From Acinetobacter tandoii DSM 14970 = CIP 107469 (GTDB lineage Bacteria; Pseudomonadota; Gammaproteobacteria; Pseudomonadales; Moraxellaceae): a stretch of 64,000 nt of DNA. Shown one piece after another: positions 56,570-64,000 of the stretch (within the stretch, counting starts at the first letter, position 1; every line of letters starts with the position of its first letter). The notes beneath the pieces were generated by a model. It saw only the letters and a program-made list of their open reading frames with translations, had not been told where the DNA came from and did no database searches. The translations under genes and the position numbers were made by a program. Where the stretch lies: NCBI RefSeq assembly GCF_000400735.1, contig NZ_KE007367.1, positions 235,837-299,836 of the forward strand. Direction: 5' to 3'.

Positions 56570-57570
56570 AGCTTTTCCTTGTGTTCATTTAGACCAAAGG
56601 AATACAACGGACGGGCATTGTTCAGCACAATTTCGCCAGAAGCGACTTTTTCTTTTAAATAATGAAAGGTTTGCGCCGTTTGGTTAAACAGGTGTTCTCC
56701 GCCACTTAAAGGGGCATATTTGGGTTGATCTGTTTCAATCACAGGCTGAATCACATAGTCATAATCGCAAGAGAAAAACAGCGGGAACGAGTAGCGCTCT
56801 TGTTGAACTTTTTTGACGCGATGTTTGGTCGCCAAATAACGCCCATTGGACAGAATTTCCATCATGTCACCAATGTTCATGACCAGTGTGTTTTCGAGTA
56901 AGGGAATATCGATCCATTCCCCTTGTTTATTCAGAACTTGTAGACCGGGAGCTGTCGGAAGGAGTAAGGTAAAACATTCATAATCGGTATGTGCTCCCAT
57001 ACCTTCTTGGTCTTGTGCCTGCGGATTGAACGGATAGTGAATCAGTCGCAGTTGACTTGGTGCATGGGCAATATGCGCATCAAAATAGTTTTCCTTTAAG
57101 TCTAAGGCTAAGGCAAAACATTGGAACAATTGCTGACCAATATCTTTTAGATGTTGATAATACTGCGATACATGTAGTTTAAATTCTGCATTTTTAGGCC
57201 ACTGGGTTGGTCCCACTAAAGGACGTCGTTGTTCTGTGCCCAAATAGTCATAATTCACATCATAAGACTCTTTAAGGTCATAGACATTTTTGACAAATTG
57301 TTCCTCTCCAATCGGAACATAGCCGCTATGATTTTCAGAAAAACCAATGTAGTGCTGCATTTTACTTTGCTGATCACGAGCAAAATATTGTGCGCTGATG
57401 CGACATAAATTTTCAAAAAGTTCGGGTTGGAATTGCTCGCCTTTTAAATATAAAAATCCGACCTCTTTACAGGCTTGATCGAGTGCCTGCGCAACAGATA
57501 AACGATCTTCCAAATGTGGGCTGTTGAGTTTTGAAATTTCTACCAGTGGTAACACATAATCCGATTGCAT
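56566..57570 (-). CDS. 2-oxoglutarate/Fe(II)-dependent dioxygenase, isopenicillin N synthase-like
   Basis: A 334-residue enzyme with the 2-His-1-carboxylate iron triad His194-x-Asp196 (GAHTDYECF) and His250 (ATKHRVKK), and Arg259 in the 2-oxoglutarate-binding RYSFPLFF. The N-terminal DIOX_N domain begins VLPLVEISKLNSPHL. ATG 57570 is chosen because it follows the guanidine-II riboswitch and a GGTG site; the open frame to 57627 runs through the riboswitch. Ethylene-forming enzyme and homoarginine 6-hydroxylase, which release guanidine, belong to this broad superfamily. A role in freeing guanidine from a guanidino compound is inferred from context. Confidence 0.88.
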   Translation of the reverse strand: MQSDYVLPLVEISKLNSPHLEDRLSVAQALDQACKEVGFLYLKGEQFQPELFENLCRISAQYFARDQQSKMQHYIGFSENHSGYVPIGEEQFVKNVYDLKESYDVNYDYLGTEQRRPLVGPTQWPKNAEFKLHVSQYYQHLKDIGQQLFQCFALALDLKENYFDAHIAHAPSQLRLIHYPFNPQAQDQEGMGAHTDYECFTLLLPTAPGLQVLNKQGEWIDIPLLENTLVMNIGDMMEILSNGRYLATKHRVKKVQQERYSFPLFFSCDYDYVIQPVIETDQPKYAPLSGGEHLFNQTAQTFHYLKEKVASGEIVLNNARPLYSFGLNEHKEKL

Positions 57571-57584
57571 GATCATCACCAAAA

Positions 57585-57629
57585 GTTGGTCGTCCAACAT
57601 ATTGTTCAACACTTTGGGTCGTCCCAAAG
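57585..57629 (-). promoter_or_regulatory. Guanidine-II (mini-ykkC) riboswitch
   Basis: Two tandem hairpins on the minus strand both carry the class-defining ACGA loop: CTTTGGG-ACGA-CCCAAAG (57612-57629) and GTTGG-ACGA-CCAAC (57585-57598), joined by a 13-base linker. This is the mini-ykkC architecture, which binds guanidinium. The 3' arm of the second hairpin can instead pair as ACCAA-CTT-TTGGT (57578-57590) and hide the Shine-Dalgarno GGTG. Guanidine binding would therefore free the site. It precedes the dioxygenase gene. Confidence 0.92.
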
Positions 57630-57651
57630 GTTATGATTATTTATAAGCTTT

Positions 57652-58536
57652 TTATTTGTGTGTACTGACTTGAGTCATACGTGGAATTTTTGGCAGCTCC
57701 TCTAAAGCAGGATCTAGTTCTTCTTCTTGCGCATGAACCAAGGCATCGACATGTTCGCGTAAGCGTTTAAATTCGGGTGTAAGCATCAATTCCGCACTGC
57801 GTGGTCGTGGTAAATCCACCTCAATAATTTCTTTAATTTCGCCTGGATTGGCCTTCAGAGCCACAATTCGATCTGCCAGTAAAATGGCTTCATCCATGTC
57901 ATGTGTGACAAAAATAATGGTGATGTCGATGTTCTGCCATAAATCCATGAGATGTTTTTGCATTTTCTGGCGTGTATGCGGATCGAGTGCCCCAAAAGGT
58001 TCATCCATCAGTAAAATTTTCGGTTGATTGACTAAGGCACGAGCAATCGCAACGCGTTGTTTCATGCCACCCGAAAGTTGATGCGGGTATTGGTTTTCAT
58101 ATTTTTCTAAGCCAATAATGTTGATCCATTCGCGGGCATGTGCTTCTGCGGAGGCATGGCTTGCACCTTTCATGAGCGGACCGAACATGACATTTTCTTT
58201 GACAGTTTTCCACGGAAATAGGGTGTAACCTTGAAACACCATGCCACGTTCTGGGCTAGGGCCTATAATTGGTTGACCATCGACCAGTAGTTCTCCACTG
58301 TGATACGGATCGAGTCCCGCGACGACACGGCTAAAAGTAGATTTGCCACAACCCGAGGGACCAATCACACAAATAAATTCACGCTTATGAATTTTTAAAT
58401 CCAGTTGATTCAAGACAGTGCGTTGGGTCTTACCATGTTGAAACACTTGCGTGAGTTTTTTTGCTTCAAGAATTACAGGGCGTTGATAGATTTGTTCAAA
58501 ATACTGTTTTGCACCATTATTTGTAGTTGTATTCAT
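57652..58536 (-). CDS. ABC transporter ATPase (SsuB/TauB/NrtD-like)
   Basis: A 294-residue ATPase. Walker A is VIGPSGCGKST, the Q-loop is VFQGYTLFPW, the signature is LSGGMKQRVAIARAL and Walker B is ILLMDEPFGALDP, with THDMDEA as the H-loop. The C-terminal extension (DALVHAQEEELDPALEELPK) is acidic. The ATG overlaps the permease stop by one base (TAATG), so the two are coupled. It energises the importer with the permease and the SBP at 54209-55231. Confidence 0.9.
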   Translation of the reverse strand: MNTTTNNGAKQYFEQIYQRPVILEAKKLTQVFQHGKTQRTVLNQLDLKIHKREFICVIGPSGCGKSTFSRVVAGLDPYHSGELLVDGQPIIGPSPERGMVFQGYTLFPWKTVKENVMFGPLMKGASHASAEAHAREWINIIGLEKYENQYPHQLSGGMKQRVAIARALVNQPKILLMDEPFGALDPHTRQKMQKHLMDLWQNIDITIIFVTHDMDEAILLADRIVALKANPGEIKEIIEVDLPRPRSAELMLTPEFKRLREHVDALVHAQEEELDPALEELPKIPRMTQVSTHK

Positions 58537-59480
58537 TATTTTGCTCCTGCTTTCCATGTGAACAGTCGTTCGCCTAATTTCATTAAAATGACATCACAGA
58601 CCAGTCCAATGACCCCAATAATCAAAATAGCAGCATAGACATTGTCAAAGTTTTGATAGCGTGCTTGTTGGGTAATAAACCATGTGATGCCCGAGGTCGT
58701 ACCAATCAATTCAGACACAATTAAATAGGTCCATGCCCAGCCCAATAGTACGCGTAAATCACGATAAATATCTGGCAGGGCAGCGGGAATCACCACATGA
58801 AACAGACTTTTCATTTTTTTGGTGCCAAGGGTATAACCTGCTTCTATTAGTCCGCGGTCGACCATCCGTGTGGTGTTGGCAATAATTAAAATTTGTTGAA
58901 ACAGCGTTCCTATCACAATAATCGCGACTTTCGGTGCATCATTAATTCCTAAGATGGCAACTGCAAGTGCACCGAATGCTGGGGCAGGTAAATAACGGAA
59001 GAACTCAACAAAAGGTTCAGTCAGTTTTGAAATTTTGAGGGAGAAGCCACATAAAATCCCTAAGGGAATACCAATTAGGGAAGATAAGAAAAACGCGGTA
59101 AACACCAGTTTAATACTATGCCATAGGCTTTGATGAAACCATGGAGCATCGGGTTGTACAGGAGGTGTCGTAAATGCAGTAATCAGTGCAGTTGCAACTT
59201 CATCGGGGGCGGGTAAATAAATCGGGTTGACCAATTTGCCTTGAGGTGGCGCATCGCCGTGATTGACTGCATTTTGTGCTTCATTATAGAACAATGCTTT
59301 ATCAATCCGACTGTCGACTTGCAAATAAGGCACGCTGCCAGAGTCGGTAATTTGGACTTGAGGATGCCAAATAAATGGCAGATAACTGACTGCACACCAA
59401 ATCAAAATTGGAATGAGAAATGAGCAAAAGCCCAGAATCAGCTTATTTTTTTGGTTAAGTTCAGTTGCAACATATCCCAT
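58536..59480 (-). CDS. ABC transporter permease (SsuC/TauC-like)
   Basis: A 314-residue permease with about six hydrophobic helices after an N-terminal tail and a periplasmic region of roughly 80 residues between the first and second helices. The ATPase-contact loop is LIEAGYTLGTKKMKSLFHVV, the EAA motif of this family. ATG 59480 (MGYVATELNQKN) is preferred; the frame is open to 59546, but the extra residues are weak. It is the first gene of permease-ATPase on the minus strand, and the downstream riboswitch-led genes follow closely. Confidence 0.88.
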   Translation of the reverse strand: MGYVATELNQKNKLILGFCSFLIPILIWCAVSYLPFIWHPQVQITDSGSVPYLQVDSRIDKALFYNEAQNAVNHGDAPPQGKLVNPIYLPAPDEVATALITAFTTPPVQPDAPWFHQSLWHSIKLVFTAFFLSSLIGIPLGILCGFSLKISKLTEPFVEFFRYLPAPAFGALAVAILGINDAPKVAIIVIGTLFQQILIIANTTRMVDRGLIEAGYTLGTKKMKSLFHVVIPAALPDIYRDLRVLLGWAWTYLIVSELIGTTSGITWFITQQARYQNFDNVYAAILIIGVIGLVCDVILMKLGERLFTWKAGAK

Positions 59481-59495
59481 ATCGCTAGTCCGCCT

Positions 59496-59525
59496 AGTAT
59501 TACGAATTTTTAAAACCGTATTACT
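59496..59525 (-). repeat. Imperfect inverted repeat before the permease gene
   Basis: AGTATTACG (59496-59504) and CGTATTACT (59517-59525) pair at eight of nine positions around a 12-base A/T spacer, just upstream of the chosen permease start. It may be an operator for the local regulator. Confidence 0.35.
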
Positions 59526-59546
59526 GATAAGCAAAATAAATGCCAA

Positions 59547-59957
59547 TTAGAGATTAAGTGCAGGAGACATGATTCAATCAAAAAACAAGATAGCTCTGCG
59601 TTGAGCTGTATTTTCAGCATATTGAATCAATAAAATTTTTAATGGGATAGTGCGTTATCTATTTGTTGAATATGCTGATGACAATTTGTATAGGGTTAAT
59701 CAAAGATCATACCTTATGCAGTCCTCTATTATTTGATATCCCTCTGGCTGAGAGAAGAGTGCGTAATAACGGAGCATATGGAAAAAACGCTTTTCCGAAA
59801 TTCAACACTATTGTTCAAACTACGCTATATCAGCATGAGTTATTAGAAAAATGAATTTTCATTAGCTGAAATAAAGATATTGTTTGGAGGATTCAAGCAT
59901 TAAATCTTTTAAGAGTTTCTCTATAATCAGCTTTTTTATTTAATATAACTTAACTTT
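59547..59957. other. Divergent promoter region
   Basis: No gene supported; a 63-codon frame at 59663-59854 has no ribosome-binding site and no recognisable content. The region should hold the promoters of the permease operon (minus) and the methyltransferase operon (plus). I saw no second riboswitch and no sigma-54 motif here. Confidence 0.45.
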
Positions 59958-60836
59958 ATGAAAATCTTAGATGGCGGTTTTGGTCGTGAACTTGCGCGTA
60001 GAGGTGCACCTTTTAGACAACCTGAATGGTCTGCATTGGCTTTAACAGAAGCCCCAGACATTGTAAAACAAGTGCATTTAGATTTTATTGAAGCGGGTGC
60101 AGAAGTTATTACCACCAATAATTATGCAGTGGTTCCATTTCATATTGGCGAGCAGCGCTTTGAAAATGAAGTAACAAGTTTGGTGAATGTTGCTGTAACT
60201 CAGGCGAAAAAAGCAGTTGAAGAGAGTGGAAAAGACGTTCGCATTGCGGGTTGTTTGCCTCCGTTATTTGGTTCTTACCGTGCGGATTTATTTAAAGAAG
60301 CAGAAGCTAAAACCCTTGCAACACCAATTATTGAAACTTTGTCACCGCATGTCGATTTTTGGTTGGCAGAGACACAATCTTGCCTCAAAGAAGTCGAAAC
60401 CGTACATGCATTATTACCTAAAGATGGGCGAGATTTTTGGGTGTCATTTACCTTACAAGATGAAATTCAGTTAGAACAACCCTTATTGCGTTCTGGGGAA
60501 AGCCTTGAACAAGTGGCTGAGTTGATACAACGTCTTGGTGCCAACGCAATATTGTTTAACTGCTGCCAACCAGAAGTGGTATTGCAAGCCATTATCCAAA
60601 TTAAAAAATTACTACCAGAAACAGTACAAATTGGGGCTTATGCCAACGCATTTCCGCCACAGAAAAGTGAAGCAACCGCTAACGATGGTTTAGATGAAAT
60701 CCGTGCCGATTTAAATCCTGAATTATATTTAAGCTTTGCACAGCAATGGCAAGCTGCGGGAGCAACTTTAATTGGGGGCTGTTGTGGTATTGGTCCCGAG
60801 CATATTGCAGAACTTTCTCAATTTTTTAAACAGTAA
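59958..60836 (+). CDS. Homocysteine S-methyltransferase (MmuM-like)
   Basis: A 292-residue zinc enzyme that methylates homocysteine to methionine, usually with S-methylmethionine or S-adenosylmethionine as donor. The start GGFGRELARRGAPF gives the TIM-barrel first strand. The zinc Cys residues are in LFNCCQPEV and GGCCGIGPEHI near the C-terminus. The Shine-Dalgarno sequence is weak, so the exact start is not firm. An APC permease gene starts nine bases after its stop, giving a methyltransferase-permease pair. Confidence 0.88.
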   Translation: MKILDGGFGRELARRGAPFRQPEWSALALTEAPDIVKQVHLDFIEAGAEVITTNNYAVVPFHIGEQRFENEVTSLVNVAVTQAKKAVEESGKDVRIAGCLPPLFGSYRADLFKEAEAKTLATPIIETLSPHVDFWLAETQSCLKEVETVHALLPKDGRDFWVSFTLQDEIQLEQPLLRSGESLEQVAELIQRLGANAILFNCCQPEVVLQAIIQIKKLLPETVQIGAYANAFPPQKSEATANDGLDEIRADLNPELYLSFAQQWQAAGATLIGGCCGIGPEHIAELSQFFKQ

Positions 60837-60845
60837 GATTTTCTT

Positions 60846-62168
60846 ATGTCTACAGCTAAAATTGGCTTACTTTCCTTAACTGCCTTAGTGTTTAGTTCTA
60901 TGGTGGGTTCAGGGGTATTTAGTTTGCCACAAAACATGGCTGCAGTCGCAAATGGCCAAGCCTTACTCATGGCTTGGCTTATAACAGGCGTAGGAATTCT
61001 GTTTCTTGCTTTTGCACTGCTTTTTTTAACACGGCAAAGACCTGACTTAGATGGTGGTATTTATAATTATGCTCGAGAAGGTTTTGGTGAATTAATTGGC
61101 TTTTGTTCTGCATGGGGCTATTGGCTTTGTACCACCATCGGCATTGTTGGATATGTGGTAATTGCCTTTTCTGGTGTGGGTTTATTTACTGATAGCCCAG
61201 AGCATGTGTATTTTGGTGAAGGCAATACCCTGTATGCATTGATTGGTTCATCTATCTTTGTCTGGATTGTACATTGGCTGGTCAGTCAGGGCATTAAAGA
61301 AGCAGCATTGGTGAATCTTATTGCGACGATTGCCAAGATTGTCCCTTTGGTTATTTTTATTGCCTGTAGTTTTATTGCGTTCAAACTGGATCTGTTCAAA
61401 CTTAATTTGATTGATTTTACGTTGCAAGTGCCGGTTTGGGAGCAAGTCCGTAATCTAATGCTCATTACCTTATGGGTATTTACGGGTATTGAGGGGGCTG
61501 TAGTTTTATCGTCCCGCGCCAAGAATAGACAAGATATTGGCCGTGCAACTGTTTTGGGTGTGCTGCTGGCATTAAGTTTCTATGTCATGGTGACTGTACT
61601 GGCTTACGGTGTAACTGGGCGAGCTGAAATTGCCAATATGCATAACCCTTCTATGGCAACCATATTGGAGCAACTGATTGGGCTGCCTGGCACGATTATT
61701 ATTACGCTAGGTTTGATTATTTCGGTTAGTTCTTCTTATTTGAGTTGGACTTTATTTGCAACGGAAATTCCATTTTTAGCTGCAAAAAATAAAGCTTTTC
61801 CTTCTATATTTTTAAAAACCAATCAGAATGGTGTGCCGATTGCTTCACTTTGGCTGACGTCTATTGTGGTGCAAATTTCTCTGATTGCAGTCTGCTTCTT
61901 TGATAAAAACTATACGCAGTTATTGCTGATTTCATCAGTAATGATTTTACTGCCATACTTTTTGGTTTCTGCATTCTATTTAAAAGAATCTGTGAAACAT
62001 AAACGTAGTAAGCATATTTGGATTGCCGCAGTCGCAGTCATCTATGCAGCATGGTTACTTTATGCGGCAGGCGTATCATTATTATTGTTGTCGGGTTGCC
62101 TATATTTATTGGGGTTGCTTGTATTTTTCTATAGTCGATTCACCCATAAAAAAGTGGTATTTGACTAA
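60846..62168 (+). CDS. APC-superfamily amino-acid permease
   Basis: A 440-residue transporter with twelve hydrophobic helices. The APC signature SSMVGSGVFSLPQNMA lies in the first helix, with GGIYNYAREGFGELIGFCSAWGYWL (residues about 72-96) and GIEGAVVLSSRAKNRQDIG. It looks like the basic amino acid/polyamine antiporter branch rather than the classical S-methylmethionine permease MmuP. Co-transcription with a homocysteine methyltransferase suggests a methionine-related or arginine/ornithine substrate; this is unresolved. Confidence 0.85.
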   Translation: MSTAKIGLLSLTALVFSSMVGSGVFSLPQNMAAVANGQALLMAWLITGVGILFLAFALLFLTRQRPDLDGGIYNYAREGFGELIGFCSAWGYWLCTTIGIVGYVVIAFSGVGLFTDSPEHVYFGEGNTLYALIGSSIFVWIVHWLVSQGIKEAALVNLIATIAKIVPLVIFIACSFIAFKLDLFKLNLIDFTLQVPVWEQVRNLMLITLWVFTGIEGAVVLSSRAKNRQDIGRATVLGVLLALSFYVMVTVLAYGVTGRAEIANMHNPSMATILEQLIGLPGTIIITLGLIISVSSSYLSWTLFATEIPFLAAKNKAFPSIFLKTNQNGVPIASLWLTSIVVQISLIAVCFFDKNYTQLLLISSVMILLPYFLVSAFYLKESVKHKRSKHIWIAAVAVIYAAWLLYAAGVSLLLLSGCLYLLGLLVFFYSRFTHKKVVFD

Positions 62169-62180
62169 AGCTGATCAAAT

Positions 62181-62209
62181 AAAAAACCGCGATAACAGAG
62201 CGGTTTTTT
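62181..62209. terminator. Rho-independent terminator
   Basis: AAAAAACCGC and GCGGTTTTTT form a stem around a nine-base loop with a T tract, 12 bases past the permease stop. Confidence 0.83.
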
Positions 62210-62299
62210 ATTTTGCTAAGTCCTAAAAAAAATTAACACATACTCTGTGATTAAAGCACTAGATTAAGTATGTAGATTTAGATTGTTTATCTAGGCTTT

Positions 62300-63124
62300 T
62301 TATAAAATATTGCGCAACTCACGTGCCGTCTCTTGCAGTAATGGCAAAATGTGCTGAATTAGATATTCCTTCGTGGTACGAGTAGTTGGGGACACAATAT
62401 TCAAAGCAGCAATCACTTTGGATCTTTGTTGATAAATCGGTACGGCAAGCGCATGGACGCCTAACTCATGTTCTTCACAAGAATAGCACCAGTCTTGTTC
62501 TTTGATTTCATGTAGCAAGTTTAAAAATGTTGCATTGTCGGTATGGGTATATTTGGTTAAACGTTGTAGTGGATATTTTTCCAGCCATTCACGTTGCTCA
62601 TTTGGTTCCAGATGAGCCAATAAAATTTTCCCTGCGGATGTTGCATGTGCAGGTAAACGATTTCCTAAGTGTAAACCATAGGGGTTAACACGATCTGTTT
62701 GTTGATGCGCAGCGCTACGTGCAATGGTAATGGCTTCATATCCATCCAGTACCATCACGGAAAAGATTAAAGATGTTTGATTGGTGAGTAGATTCAATAG
62801 AGGCTGAGATATTTTAGGAAGTTGTGCACCACCGAGATAAGCACCTGAGAATTTTAAAATTTTAGGCGTTAAATAAAAATAATGACCATCCGACTCTAAA
62901 TAGCCCAAATACTCAAGGGTGAGTAAGTGACGCCGTGCTGCCGCGCGGGTCATCCCAGTCCGTTCAGCAGCCATTGAAATATTTAAACGATGACGGTCAG
63001 CGCCAAAACAATCGAGAATAGCCATACCTTTGCTGATACCAGCCACAAAATCTTCATGCCGAATGATTTTTTTATTGTCTTTATTTTCAAGCAGTTTTTC
63101 AGTTTTATGCAATTCCTCACCCAT
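62300..63124 (-). CDS. pcaU: IclR-family transcriptional regulator, PcaU/PcaR type
   Basis: A 274-residue regulator with the IclR winged helix-turn-helix (LNISMAAERTGMTRAAARRH) and the effector domain (PYGLHLGNRLPAHATSAGKI; WCYSCEEHELGVHALAVPIY). PcaU controls the 3-oxoadipate pathway genes in response to protocatechuate in Acinetobacter. ATG 63124 (MGEELHKTEKLL) is chosen because the longer frame to 63244 covers the operator. It is divergent from pcaI with about 280 bases between them, the same layout as the known pcaU-pcaI pair. Confidence 0.85.
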   Translation of the reverse strand: MGEELHKTEKLLENKDNKKIIRHEDFVAGISKGMAILDCFGADRHRLNISMAAERTGMTRAAARRHLLTLEYLGYLESDGHYFYLTPKILKFSGAYLGGAQLPKISQPLLNLLTNQTSLIFSVMVLDGYEAITIARSAAHQQTDRVNPYGLHLGNRLPAHATSAGKILLAHLEPNEQREWLEKYPLQRLTKYTHTDNATFLNLLHEIKEQDWCYSCEEHELGVHALAVPIYQQRSKVIAALNIVSPTTRTTKEYLIQHILPLLQETARELRNIL

Positions 63125-63201
63125 CTTTGCGGTTCCATTCAACGCTGTTGTCTTTATATTTTTTACTATAGCGTGAAATCTGACTGAAAAAATCAGGTTT
63201 T

Positions 63202-63236
63202 GTTCGATAGTGGGTGAAAAAGTTCGATGATCGAAC
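63202..63236. promoter_or_regulatory. PcaU-type operator between pcaU and pcaI
   Basis: Three copies of one half-site: a palindrome GTTCGAT-G-ATCGAAC (63222-63236) and a third GTTCGAT (63202-63208) in direct orientation, spaced by two turns (20 bases). The known PcaU site has three such repeats in the same arrangement. Confidence 0.8.
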
Positions 63237-63405
63237 AAAAACACATGTAAGGATCTAGTTCAACACTAAGAAATGATAAAAAATGAACGTATAAGGAAAT
63301 CGAACTAAAAGACTAGGGAATGTTGTTTTAGCAGAATTGCTCTCCAGTATAAGTTAGGTTTCCGTGCCTTTTCAAATTTTGCATGATGCACAATGGAGTT
63401 ATCTA

Positions 63406-64000
63406 ATGATAGATAAAAGTGCAGCGACCTTAACGGAAGCGCTCTCCCAGATACAAGACGGCTCAACCATCATGATTGGTGGTTTTGGAACAGCAGGACA
63501 ACCTGCTGAACTCATTGACGGGCTGATCAAACTTGGACGTAAAGACCTCACCATCGTCAGCAACAATGCAGGCAATGGCGATTATGGTCTGGCGAAACTG
63601 TTGAAAGCCGGTGCAGTGAAAAAAGTCATCTGCTCATTCCCGCGTCAGTCCGACTCTTGGGTTTTCGATGAACTCTATCGTGCAGGCAAAATCGAATTGG
63701 AATTAGTACCACAAGGTAACCTCGCTTGCCGTATTCAAGCCGCAGGCATGGGACTCGGTGCAGTCTTTACCCCTACAGGCTTTGGTACTTTATTGGCCGA
63801 AGGTAAAGAAACTCGTCACATCGACGGTAAAGATTATGTACTCGAATACCCAATCAAAGCTGACTTCGCTTTGATTAAAGCCCAACAAGGCGACCGTTGG
63901 GGCAATCTGGTCTACCGTAAATCGGCACGTAACTTTGGCCCAATCATGGCCATGGCAGCCAATGTGACCATTGCCCAAGTGTCTGAAGTGGTGGAACTCG
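63406..64000 (+). CDS. pcaI: 3-oxoadipate CoA-transferase subunit A, truncated by window edge
   Basis: The first 198 codons are present and the frame is open to base 64000. The CoA-transferase family I signature is GSTIMIGGFGTAGQPAELID (residues about 19-38), followed by VKKVICSFPRQSDSW and LVPQGNLACRIQAAGMGLGA. The enzyme transfers CoA from succinyl-CoA to 3-oxoadipate in aromatic degradation. ATG 63406 follows GGAG eight bases upstream. Its place divergent to pcaU indicates the start of the pca operon, which continues to the right. Confidence 0.9.
   Translation, partial: MIDKSAATLTEALSQIQDGSTIMIGGFGTAGQPAELIDGLIKLGRKDLTIVSNNAGNGDYGLAKLLKAGAVKKVICSFPRQSDSWVFDELYRAGKIELELVPQGNLACRIQAAGMGLGAVFTPTGFGTLLAEGKETRHIDGKDYVLEYPIKADFALIKAQQGDRWGNLVYRKSARNFGPIMAMAANVTIAQVSEVVEL

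Noticed and set aside
59663..59854. 63-codon ORF with a CTGAGAGAAG string that recalls a TPP riboswitch
   Set aside because: The other conserved TPP elements are missing and the frame has no start signal; treated as promoter region.
1..64000. CRISPR array, rRNA genes, replication origin or prophage structural genes
   Set aside because: No regularly spaced repeats, rRNA-like sequence, DnaA-box cluster or capsid/tail genes were seen; the island shows only an integrase and IS elements.

Overview
The window looks like a chromosome segment of a soil or opportunistic Acinetobacter. It is A+T-rich and carries a membrane-anchored malate:quinone oxidoreductase, a betIBA/BCCT choline cluster, an IclR regulator (PcaU type) divergent from pcaI, and a prmA-zinc ribbon-fis-purH-purD block. 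The genus is inferred from gene content only.

1-6650: the right end of an integrated island. Small genes of unknown function are followed by a metallophosphoesterase stump, a complete but istA-dead IS21-family element (2417-4840), an IS481-like transposase stump, and a tyrosine integrase. The integrase abuts the 3' half of a tRNA with a CAU anticodon (6600-6649). The intact tRNA and the rest of the island should lie left of base 1.

7-46 kb: mostly core genome. It holds a HEAT-like anchored protein, a TonB receptor with an STN domain, an MFS exporter, mqo, the choline-to-betaine genes betI-betB-betA with a divergent BCCT transporter and a 36-bp perfect palindrome between them, an SDR, an acyl-CoA ligase, two lipoproteins, cysE, trmJ, dnaE, a metQ-metN-metI methionine importer, purH-purD, fis, a zinc-ribbon protein, prmA and a BASS transporter. 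IS debris lies at 46-46.9 kb, directly before a MASE2-GGDEF cyclase.

48.2-59.5 kb: the most interesting part, a guanidine locus with three control inputs. (i) A guanidine-I (ykkC) riboswitch precedes two DUF1989 proteins (carboxyguanidine deiminase type) and a biotin-dependent urea/guanidine carboxylase. (ii) A near-perfect sigma-54 promoter precedes a 43-residue protein, a NikR-like regulator lacking the nickel ligands, and an ABC substrate-binding lipoprotein. (iii) On the other strand, an ABC permease and ATPase are followed by a guanidine-II (mini-ykkC) riboswitch, a 2-oxoglutarate/Fe(II) dioxygenase, an unrecognised 300-residue protein and an EmrE-type SMR exporter. I infer a nitrogen-scavenging system that imports a guanidino compound, may release guanidine from it oxidatively, carboxylates and deiminates guanidine, and exports excess cation. 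The allophanate hydrolase needed to finish the route is not in the window.

59.9-64 kb: homocysteine S-methyltransferase with an APC permease, then pcaU/pcaI (3-oxoadipate pathway) around a PcaU-type operator; pcaI runs off the right edge.
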